In this document: one piece after another, positions 1 through 5,186 of the stretch
Layout: every line of letters starts with the position of its first letter
How positions within the stretch are numbered: position 1 is the first letter of the stretch
Source: an uncultured Erysipelotrichaceae bacterium
GTDB taxonomy: Bacteria; Bacillota_I; Bacilli_A; Erysipelotrichales; Erysipelotrichaceae
NCBI GenBank assembly: GCA_944325295.1
Contig: CALUZL010000026.1
Location: forward strand, 1 to 6,002
Length of the DNA stretch: 6,002 nt
Direction: 5' to 3'
Notes under the pieces: model-generated
Database searches by the model: none
What the model saw: only the letters and a program-made list of their open reading frames with translations
What the model was told of the DNA's origin: nothing
Translations under genes and position numbers: made by a program

Positions 1-565
1 CCAAAAACGGAATGATCTTAAAGAAGCCCTTAGCCTTTGTCGCAACAAAAGCTACCAGCATGAAGGTAAACAGGGCAACGATGATATTCTTGATATCGCC
101 ACCTTCAACTAAACCGGCATTAGATACGGCAGATGAGGCCAAACCAAGACCGATTACGACGATCATCGGACCGATTACGATCGGGGGCAATAACTTATCG
201 ATCCAAGCCTTACCGACAGCTTTGATGATCAATGCTACGATGACATAAATGACACCGATCATTATCAACCCGCTTTGAGCACCGCTGTAATCGCCGCCCA
301 TCGCTTCGACAGCTGTGATCGTTGCCGTGATATAAGCAAATGATGAACCCAGGTATACCGGTACACTGAACTTTGTTGCGATACAATAGATGATCGTACC
401 GATACCTGACGCAAACAGTGCTACCGATACCGGGTATCCGGTCATGATCGGCACTAAGATCGTTGCGCCAAACATCGCAAACACGTGTTGGAATGACAGC
501 AGTGCACCTTTCGCAAGCGAAGGCTTTTCTCTGACATTCAATTGCAATTCAACTTTTTGACTCAT
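1..565 (-). CDS. uraA: Uracil permease, NCS2 family (partial, 3' end outside window)
   Basis: Uracil:proton symporter of the nucleobase-cation symporter 2 family in the cytoplasmic membrane, importing uracil for pyrimidine salvage. The first 188 residues are present; the family is usually a little over 400 residues, so the C-terminal half lies beyond position 1. Visible family landmarks are the N-terminal QHVFAMFGATILVP stretch (residues 26-39), the YLGSSFAYI motif (71-79), which in UraA-type uracil permeases forms the half-helix next to the substrate, and LPPIVIGPMIVVIGL (126-140). YLGSSF favours uracil over xanthine/urate members. The ATG at 563-565 follows a strong GGAGG ribosome binding site at 574-578 with an 8-nt spacer. 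The gene lies 151 bp downstream of the CNNM/CorC gene, and its leader holds a terminator hairpin, suggesting attenuation. The symbol pyrP is used for the same gene in Bacillus. Family assignment is very secure; substrate is inferred from the motif. Confidence 0.94.
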   Translation of the reverse strand, partial: MSQKVELQLNVREKPSLAKGALLSFQHVFAMFGATILVPIMTGYPVSVALFASGIGTIIYCIATKFSVPVYLGSSFAYITATITAVEAMGGDYSGAQSGLIMIGVIYVIVALIIKAVGKAWIDKLLPPIVIGPMIVVIGLGLASSAVSNAGLVEGGDIKNIIVALFTFMLVAFVATKAKGFFKIIPFL

Positions 566-595
566 TTACTTCTCCTCCCTTAGCTGAGACTTCTC

Positions 596-625
596 AAAAA
601 AAGTGACCGGTAAAACCGGTCACTT
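596..625 (-). terminator. Intrinsic terminator in the uracil permease leader (candidate attenuator)
   Basis: A perfect 11-bp inverted repeat (601-611 with 615-625; AAGTGACCGGT/ACCGGTCACTT on the minus strand) is followed on the minus strand by seven T residues (602-596). It begins about 92 bp after the stop of the CNNM gene, so it can end that transcript. It also lies only about 30 bp upstream of the permease start, leaving no room for a separate promoter behind it. Permease transcripts must therefore pass through it. That arrangement fits regulated antitermination, as in pyrimidine-gene leaders controlled by PyrR in Bacillus, but I could not identify the competing antiterminator. The hairpin is seen directly; its regulatory role is inferred. 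Confidence 0.85.
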
Positions 626-685
626 GAAGACTTCTTTAAAAAATATTCTTCGTTTTGATAGCTTTAATAAATCTCATCGGGAAAT

Positions 686-694
686 ATAATATCA
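686..694 (-). promoter_or_regulatory. Candidate extended -10 promoter of the uracil permease gene
   Basis: The minus strand reads TGATATTAT, an extended -10 element (TGn plus TATTAT) just after the stop codon of the upstream CNNM gene. No good -35 hexamer is present 16-18 bp upstream, which is tolerable for an extended -10 promoter. Transcription would start near 679, giving a leader of about 114 nt that contains the terminator hairpin. If this promoter is not used, the permease depends on read-through from the CNNM gene. Confidence 0.45.
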
Positions 695-716
695 CAAAAA
701 ACAAACCCTGAGAAGA

Positions 717-1985
717 CTAATTTTCATTTTTTTCACTCGTCTTATCATCTTTGATTTCAACTTTGATGACGTTTACTTTCTTTTCATCGGCATCGACAAC
801 TGTCACATGCAGATTCTTATAATCAAAGTTATCACCCTTTACAGGTATCTTGTCGCAATTGACAATGACCCAACCGGATACGGAGTTGAAGTCAAAATCT
901 TCATGATCATCGATATCAAAATATTCAAACATATCATCGATATCTTCATCACCTTTAACCAAATATGTATGATCATCGATTTTTTTATAAAATTCTTCGA
1001 TCTCATCATGCTCATCATAGATCTCGCCGACAAGCTCTTCCAGAATGTCTTCCATCGTAACGATTCCGGAAGTACCGCCATATTCATCGATGACGATCGC
1101 AATGTGGGTCTTGTTGCTCTGGAGCTGTCTCAATAGTGAACTTACCTTGATCTGCGGTGTCGTATAGATGACTTTGTTTAAGACATCGGATATCTTGTTT
1201 TGCATCTTGTTGTAGAAGAGATAGTAGAAATCCTTCTCGTGCAAAAAGCCGATGATATTGTCGATTCCGTCATCATATACCGGAAGTCTTGAATATCCGG
1301 TTTCACGGTAGATCTTCTCAATTTCGTCATAGGGCGTATTGATATCGATCGCGACTACATCGACTCTTGGCACCATGACGTCTTTGACATCGACATCGTT
1401 AAATTCGATGGCATTTGTTAAAAGGTCTGCTTCATGGTCATCCATATCACCTTCGTTATGAGCCTCCTCAACGATCGTGATGAATTCTTCGCTGGAATAG
1501 GTCTCATCATCTCTTTGGACTTTAAAAAGGCGTACGATCAACTCTTTAAAACAGTCAAAGATGAAATTGATCGGCTTTAAAACAGCGACCAGAAACGAAA
1601 TAACATTTACTACCGCTAAAGCAAAAGCTTCCGGTCGTTCTTTAGCAAGCGCTTTTGGCGTGATCTCACCGAATATGAGGATGATTATCGTCATGGTTAT
1701 CGTCGAATAGGTTACACCGCCATTGCCAAAAAGATTGATAAAAAGGGCTGTAGCTAAAGATGATGCCGTAATGTTGACGATATTGTTACCGATCAGGATC
1801 GTACTTAAAAAAGTACTGTAATTCTCGATCATCTTGTAGACCTTTTCGGCTTTCTTATTACCATTATTTGCCAAATTCTTGATCTTGATCTTGTTGGCAC
1901 TTGAGAAGGCTGTTTCCGAAGAACTGAAAAAAGCCGACAGAGCAACAAGTATGACTAAGGCAATTATCATTATGTTAGTATCCAT
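717..1985 (-). CDS. CNNM/CorC (HlyC-type) membrane protein with DUF21, CBS pair and CorC_HlyC domains
   Basis: Integral membrane protein of the CNNM/CorC family, often annotated hemolysin C; characterised relatives are Mg2+ (or Co2+) transport or efflux proteins, so metal efflux is the likely role here. The product has 422 residues, a normal length. Residues 1-150 form the DUF21 transmembrane domain with SSSETAF (21-27), IGNN (65-68) and GEITPK (106-111), the conserved segments that line the ion site. A CBS pair follows at about 200-315, with VMVPRVDVVAI (204-213) and IVIDEYGGTSGIVTMEDI (297-314). The C-terminal CorC_HlyC domain covers about 325-410 and ends in a short charged tail. I chose ATG at 1983-1985 because GAGG lies 9 nt upstream. 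An in-frame TTG at 1998-2000 would add five residues and lacks a good ribosome binding site. Stop is TAA. A strong promoter lies at 2067-2095. A small ORF overlaps the start and may couple its translation. The precise ion is not determinable from sequence. Confidence 0.95.
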   Translation of the reverse strand: MDTNIMIIALVILVALSAFFSSSETAFSSANKIKIKNLANNGNKKAEKVYKMIENYSTFLSTILIGNNIVNITASSLATALFINLFGNGGVTYSTITMTIIILIFGEITPKALAKERPEAFALAVVNVISFLVAVLKPINFIFDCFKELIVRLFKVQRDDETYSSEEFITIVEEAHNEGDMDDHEADLLTNAIEFNDVDVKDVMVPRVDVVAIDINTPYDEIEKIYRETGYSRLPVYDDGIDNIIGFLHEKDFYYLFYNKMQNKISDVLNKVIYTTPQIKVSSLLRQLQSNKTHIAIVIDEYGGTSGIVTMEDILEELVGEIYDEHDEIEEFYKKIDDHTYLVKGDEDIDDMFEYFDIDDHEDFDFNSVSGWVIVNCDKIPVKGDNFDYKNLHVTVVDADEKKVNVIKVEIKDDKTSEKNEN

Positions 1986-2037
1986 AATCCATTGCCTCAA
2001 CTTTCAGATTACATCGCGATAAAGGAACTTCTTCCAT
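1975..2037 (-). CDS. Possible 20-residue leader peptide overlapping the CNNM gene start
   Basis: A small ORF reads MEEVPLSRCNLKVEAMDYGY then TAA. Its ATG (2035-2037) has a strong ribosome binding site, GGAGG with a 7-nt spacer (GATAATA), better than that of the CNNM gene itself. It begins about 23 nt after the predicted transcription start, so it would be the first ORF on the mRNA. Its last 11 bases overlap the CNNM start (ATGGATACTAA), the usual geometry for translational coupling or reinitiation. The peptide has no membrane segment or domain. It may be a regulatory leader, or a remnant of a longer gene. The acidic and proline-containing N terminus (EEVP) loosely recalls Mg2+-sensing leader peptides of enterobacterial Mg2+ transporter genes, but that is only an analogy. 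Confidence 0.5.
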   Translation of the reverse strand: MEEVPLSRCNLKVEAMDYGY

Positions 2038-2066
2038 TATTATCCCTCCATTTATAAACAAGAACG

Positions 2067-2095
2067 ATTATACCATCTTTTTATACTGTATACAA
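2067..2095 (-). promoter_or_regulatory. Sigma-A promoter of the CNNM/CorC unit
   Basis: On the minus strand TTGTAT (2090-2095) and TATAAT (2067-2072) are separated by exactly 17 bp. The -10 box is preceded by TGG, making it an extended -10 element (TGGTATAAT). Transcription should start near 2060. This is the strongest promoter in the window and marks the CNNM gene, with the possible leader ORF, as its own transcription unit. Confidence 0.85.
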
Positions 2096-2180
2096 ATCTG
2101 CAATCACTCCTTTCAAAGCGATTCCGCACGATTGTTTTTTTACTTTGCCCTAACTTGCTACGAGAAGATTAAATCATAAA

Positions 2181-2202
2181 ATAAAAAGAGTCTTATCAGA
2201 CT
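2181..2202 (-). terminator. Weak intrinsic terminator after the lipoprotein gene
   Basis: The minus strand reads AGTCT-GATA-AGACT (2189-2202), a 5-bp stem with a tetraloop, followed by CTTTTTATTTT. It starts 37 bp after the lipoprotein stop codon and ahead of the CNNM promoter, the expected place for the end of that transcript. The stem is short, so termination may be partial. Confidence 0.6.
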
Positions 2203-2239
2203 GTGGAAGTTGAATATAGTTGAGGTTTATGGAGCTTTA

Positions 2240-3331
2240 TCATCCCCAGTTAAATACATCGCTACCATAAAGTTCTTCACAGACCGCAAACTCAGCTGTG
2301 CTTAGATCATAAACTAAGGTAACTCTGCAATACTCTTCGGTAATTGTGTTAGCGACTTCTTCTTTTTCTGCTTTGTACTCTTCTTCTCTTTCCGGATTAG
2401 ATCCACCGACAGAACAATTAGTACAAGCCATACAATCATCTTTATCATAAGCAGATTGTAATACATAATAGTTAGCTGGTTGATATGCATTAGCAATTCT
2501 CGCTACCCCACCAGTCCAGTTGCCTTGAAGAGCAAGACCATTACCAAGATACGTTGCTTGGTGATTTACGGATGTATCTCCATTCAAAGCTGTATAAACA
2601 ATTACATCGCCGATATCGATACAACCGCTTAGATCTTCCCATCTATTACTTTCGTATGTATAAGGTTGCAATGGTGATCCAACAGCGACCCATAGATCTC
2701 CGACGACTATATCACATCTACCAGTCTCTCCAACTAATTTCATCGCTTCTTTGACATATTCATTATTAGGATCTAAACCATAAACGGTAGGATCAGTATT
2801 AAGTCCACCATTCCAATCAGATGATGATCCATTTGTATCAGATGAGTTTGTATTTGATGATGAAGTATTATTAGAGGAAGTATTGTTTGATTGTGTTTTA
2901 TTAGATTCAGTCTTCTCTGGGTTTTGAGTTGTTGTCGCTTTACCATCATCTGAAGGTTTAGTTACTAATTCTTCATCAGAGTTATTGTCTTTTTCATTGA
3001 CGATGAGGGTTATATTGACTTCTTTGATTACTTCACCATTTTCATCTTTGAGATCTAAGACGAGTTCATATTCACCTTTGGTATTTAGATCATAGTTTGA
3101 TTTATCTTTGTTTATCTCTATAGAATCATAAGTATAGTCATCTAAAGGTAAGACTAATTCATCAAGATTTAACTCTTTTGTACCGATAGGGACATAGAAA
3201 TTGGTATCGACTTGTTCTGATTCAGAAGTTGTCGTTGGTGTAGGTGTAGGTTCTACTTCGGTGTTGTTGCTACAAGCTGTTAAACTTAGAGCAAGTAATA
3301 ATACTAATAAACTTTGCATGATCTTTTTCAT
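2240..3331 (-). CDS. Lipoprotein with Ig-like region and cysteine-rich NlpC/P60-like C-terminal domain
   Basis: Predicted cell-surface lipoprotein of 363 residues. A signal peptide with lipobox LTAC makes Cys20 the lipidated residue. A Thr/Pro/Ser stretch (about 25-40) precedes a small beta-rich region (43-114) whose NTKGEYELVLDLKDENGE pattern resembles bacterial Ig-like repeats. A low-complexity Asn/Ser/Thr linker spans about 121-177. The C-terminal part (about 188-295) has the order GRCDIVVGDLWVAVG, GDVIVY, NHQATYLGNGLALQG. This matches the layout of NlpC/P60 peptidoglycan hydrolases (Cys, GD-(V/L), His-x-A-x-YLGNG), with Cys206, His257 and Gln269 as candidate catalytic residues. The usual DCSG context of the cysteine is absent, so activity is uncertain. 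A CMACTNC cluster (300-306), a charged helix and two more cysteines (335, 351) follow. The ATG at 3329-3331 has AAGGAGG 10 nt upstream. Codon use looks more AT-rich than the neighbours by eye. Export and lipidation are secure; the enzymatic role is inferred. Confidence 0.9.
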   Translation of the reverse strand: MKKIMQSLLVLLLALSLTACSNNTEVEPTPTPTTTSESEQVDTNFYVPIGTKELNLDELVLPLDDYTYDSIEINKDKSNYDLNTKGEYELVLDLKDENGEVIKEVNITLIVNEKDNNSDEELVTKPSDDGKATTTQNPEKTESNKTQSNNTSSNNTSSSNTNSSDTNGSSSDWNGGLNTDPTVYGLDPNNEYVKEAMKLVGETGRCDIVVGDLWVAVGSPLQPYTYESNRWEDLSGCIDIGDVIVYTALNGDTSVNHQATYLGNGLALQGNWTGGVARIANAYQPANYYVLQSAYDKDDCMACTNCSVGGSNPEREEEYKAEKEEVANTITEEYCRVTLVYDLSTAEFAVCEELYGSDVFNWG

Positions 3332-3426
3332 TATTTCTATTCCTCCTTAATTTATTTGTAATGATTACTGCTTCAGCCGACGCTAGACTAACCAAACCTT
3401 ATATAAATACATTGACATCAAATGCC

Positions 3427-3459
3427 ATTATAAATGACTCGCTTGGACAATATGAGTCA
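3427..3459 (-). promoter_or_regulatory. Inverted repeat next to a TATAAT box upstream of the lipoprotein gene
   Basis: A perfect 6-bp inverted repeat, TGACTC (3435-3440) and GAGTCA (3454-3459) with a 13-nt spacer, sits two bases from a minus-strand TATAAT box (3427-3432). No good -35 hexamer is found at 16-18 bp, and the repeat covers the place where it would be. This looks like a regulated promoter with an operator for the lipoprotein gene, giving a leader of about 90 nt. Alternatively the repeat is a poor terminator for the 201-residue gene, whose stop lies 23 bp before it. It lacks a T-tract. Confidence 0.35.
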
Positions 3460-3482
3460 AAGATAATACGGACAGCTTTCTA

Positions 3483-4088
3483 TCATTTTAAATTTCCCCA
3501 ATGTATTCTGCCGTCAACATATGTGTAAGCATAGTGTTCACCGGCATTTGAATCGCGCAAATATTTAACCTTTGATCCCGATATGAATATAGAGATCTTG
3601 TTTTCATTCCAGTCTCCGTTAACCAGATAATACAGCGTTGTCGGATTCTCCAAATTATAATATATCGACCCGTCAAATCGATAAATAGTCCCGTTATAGT
3701 TTCTGTCTAAAGCAGCACCAAGAACTTCTTTTATGAAACCGTAATATCGGTCGCTATTCACAAGACAATAAAAATTCAAAGTCGGTAAATAGTCATTTGT
3801 AACTTCAATGGTCGTGCCAATCATTCGATATTCATCGCCCTTTCCTGGCTCAGTAAGTACTTCAGAGCTCATTTGAGATGACAAGACATCTCTTGATTCC
3901 GCAAAAGTCAGACCAGTATCATCGGCGTATTTTGTCACCAATTCATCAAAGGTCATCGGTTTTGAAACCATAAGTTTGCCAGGATCGATATTTAAATCAG
4001 CTGTTTTGGCATCTTTAGAAAAAAACACTATCATGGCAAAGGCAAAAATCATCAAGATAATAAATAAAACGCCGAGTATTCTTTTCAT
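3483..4088 (-). CDS. Unrecognised exported or membrane-anchored protein, 201 residues
   Basis: I do not recognise this family. Residues 1-24 are Lys-Arg followed by a long hydrophobic segment with no cleavable lipobox, so it is a signal anchor or an uncleaved signal peptide. The remaining roughly 175 residues would lie outside the cell. That part opens with an alpha-like region (about 43-75, FDELVTKYADDTGLTFAES) and is then rich in aromatic and beta-forming residues (YRMIGTTIEV, IYRFDGSIYYNLE, HYAYTYVDGRIHWGN). This suggests a compact beta domain with a short N-terminal helix. There is one cysteine (FYCLV). The ATG at 4086-4088 follows AGAGGA with a 5-nt spacer. The gene has its own promoter at 4242-4270 and a leader of about 147 nt, and it is separated from the next gene by about 150 bp, so it appears to be a single-gene unit. 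No function can be assigned; as a gene it is well supported. Confidence 0.85.
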   Translation of the reverse strand: MKRILGVLFIILMIFAFAMIVFFSKDAKTADLNIDPGKLMVSKPMTFDELVTKYADDTGLTFAESRDVLSSQMSSEVLTEPGKGDEYRMIGTTIEVTNDYLPTLNFYCLVNSDRYYGFIKEVLGAALDRNYNGTIYRFDGSIYYNLENPTTLYYLVNGDWNENKISIFISGSKVKYLRDSNAGEHYAYTYVDGRIHWGNLK

Positions 4089-4462
4089 AACAATCCTCTC
4101 TTATGCCCAACAATTAACATACTTTTGGTAAAAGTAAATCGACATACAAAAATAAAGACGGAGACAGCAGTCGCAAAACACTATTCTTATACCTTGAAAA
4201 ACTACAGCTTAACATAGGTTGTCTCTACTTTTTTCAATTAAATTATACCTTCAATTGAAAGCCTTTACAACAAGATCACTCTAATCGATATCCATGAAAA
4301 TGATACCATTAATTAAAATATGATGATAATCAAGGTCTAATTAGTTTACTTGCAAAGGCTTATTATATGATTTGCGAATGTGTATTTACTTTAAGAGCAC
4401 TTCTTTTTTTACTATATCTTTTGGTAAACACATTTTATTTGAAGTGTAGAAAAAGATCGCAA
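4089..4462. other. AT-rich intergenic region with a long 5' leader
   Basis: This gap of about 374 bp holds the promoter of the 201-residue gene and its leader. In the leader a 7-bp stem with 3-nt loop is visible at 4120-4136 (TACTTTT-GGT-AAAAGTA on the plus strand), and a 6-bp pair GAGACA/TGTCTC (4161-4166 with 4220-4225) could close a larger fold. A second TATAAG box preceded by CAAGG occurs near 4185-4190 on the minus strand without a good -35. The 11-mer CTTTTGGTAAA occurs twice, at 4122-4132 and 4418-4428. The segment from 4271 to 4462 shows no convincing gene, RNA family or strong terminator. I could not match the leader to a known riboswitch. Confidence 0.5.
4242..4270 (-). promoter_or_regulatory. 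Sigma-A promoter of the 201-residue gene, with a palindrome in the spacer
   Basis: On the minus strand TTGTAA (4265-4270) and TATAAT (4242-4247) are separated by exactly 17 bp. The spacer contains a perfect 10-bp palindrome TTCAATTGAA (4250-4259), and the half-site AATTGAA recurs just downstream of the -10 box (4233-4239). The arrangement would suit a repressor site over the promoter. Transcription should start near 4235. Confidence 0.75.
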
Positions 4463-4473
4463 TCAGTAATTGC
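4455..4473 (-). terminator. Possible weak terminator at the end of the ABC permease gene
   Basis: The minus strand reads GCAAT-TACTG-ATTGC (4459-4473) followed by GATCTTTTT. The stem is only 5 bp, overlaps the permease stop codon (4463-4465), and is separated from the T-run by four bases. It is the only terminator-like structure I see between the permease and the next promoter. Confidence 0.25.
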
Positions 4474-5185
4474 TGCCATTAAACAGCCTGAGCAAGCAAT
4501 CAAACAGGATACTGATCAAGATCATGACTAAGGTCAGGGCAAAGACTTCCGGAGTAAGTAGGTTGATTCGGTAAAAATAGAGTTCTTTACCAAGGCCGAG
4601 ATTGACCTGGCTTATGAGTTCTGCCATCACACAGACTTTAAAACTCAAAGACAGTGCTGATTTTAAAGATGAAAGAAGTTGTGGTTTGATAAGCGGCAAG
4701 TATATCCTTCTCAAATTCAAAAGATAATCACCACTGAGCGTCTTTGTGATCTTTATCAAATCAGCATCGATGTGTTTAAGGGCGAAAAGAGTGTCATTGT
4801 ACATAAGTGGAAAAGCGACGAGGAAAATGACAGTCAAGACCGAACCTTCGCGTCCGAAAGTCAAAAGAGCGATAACGATCACCGCTGCCGTCGGCATAGT
4901 CTTGACAAGACTTAAAAAGGGCTTTAAAAAGACAGCGAAACTTTGATAACGATAAGCAATAACGCTGAGTGAGACCGCAAAAAAAAGACTTATCGTCACA
5001 GCGACAAGAGTCCTTAAAATGGTCGCAAAAAGGGCTGTATAGATCGACCCTGAAGCTATGATATCGATCAGAGAGACAAACGTAGCTTCGATCGATGGGA
5101 AAATGATCGTATTATCGGTGAAGACAGCGATCAATTCCCAGACCACCAATAGCAAAAGGACAGCTGACAAATAAGTCTTTTTCAT
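4463..5185 (-). CDS. ABC transporter permease, NitT/TauT (SsuC-like) type
   Basis: Membrane subunit of a binding-protein-dependent ABC importer, related to the permeases for nitrate, sulfonate, taurine and thiamine-precursor uptake. The 240 residues are close to the family's usual 240-270. About six hydrophobic segments are visible, at roughly 6-22, 52-78, 86-110, 114-131, 178-195 and 212-233. The cytoplasmic coupling loop that docks on the ATPase lies at about 139-167, ending in LRRIYLPLIKP, the typical tail of the EAA motif. KTMPTAAVIVIALLTFG (95-111) corresponds to the conserved helix before it in this family. The ATG at 5183-5185 begins one base after the TAG stop of the binding-protein gene, so the two are co-transcribed and probably translationally coupled. 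No ATPase gene follows; it must lie upstream, outside the window, or elsewhere. The substrate cannot be told. The reading frame is intact although the partner gene is broken. Confidence 0.9.
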   Translation of the reverse strand: MKKTYLSAVLLLLVVWELIAVFTDNTIIFPSIEATFVSLIDIIASGSIYTALFATILRTLVAVTISLFFAVSLSVIAYRYQSFAVFLKPFLSLVKTMPTAAVIVIALLTFGREGSVLTVIFLVAFPLMYNDTLFALKHIDADLIKITKTLSGDYLLNLRRIYLPLIKPQLLSSLKSALSLSFKVCVMAELISQVNLGLGKELYFYRINLLTPEVFALTLVMILISILFDCLLRLFNGSNY

Positions 5186-5186
5186 T

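Noticed and set aside
12..248. Plus-strand ORFs of 60-110 codons across the window
   Set aside because: They lie opposite well-supported minus-strand genes, lack ribosome binding sites and family-like sequence, and are shadows of the real reading frames.
673..682. PyrR-binding-loop-like sequence TCCCGATGAG on the minus strand
   Set aside because: It has one extra base relative to the CCNGNGAG core as I remember it, and it lies at or before the predicted transcription start, so it would not be in the leader RNA from that promoter.
2101..2141. Plus-strand CAATC...GATTG hairpin followed by T7, like a terminator
   Set aside because: The stem is only 5 bp with a loop of more than 20 nt, and no plus-strand gene ends there.
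3412..3434. Plus-strand TTGACA followed by TATAAA
   Set aside because: The spacing is 11 bp, too short for a promoter, and no plus-strand gene follows.
4386..4433. Minus-strand 15-codon ORF (MCLPKDIVKKEVLLK) in the intergenic gap
   Set aside because: It has no ribosome binding site and no nearby promoter, and it is short enough to occur by chance.
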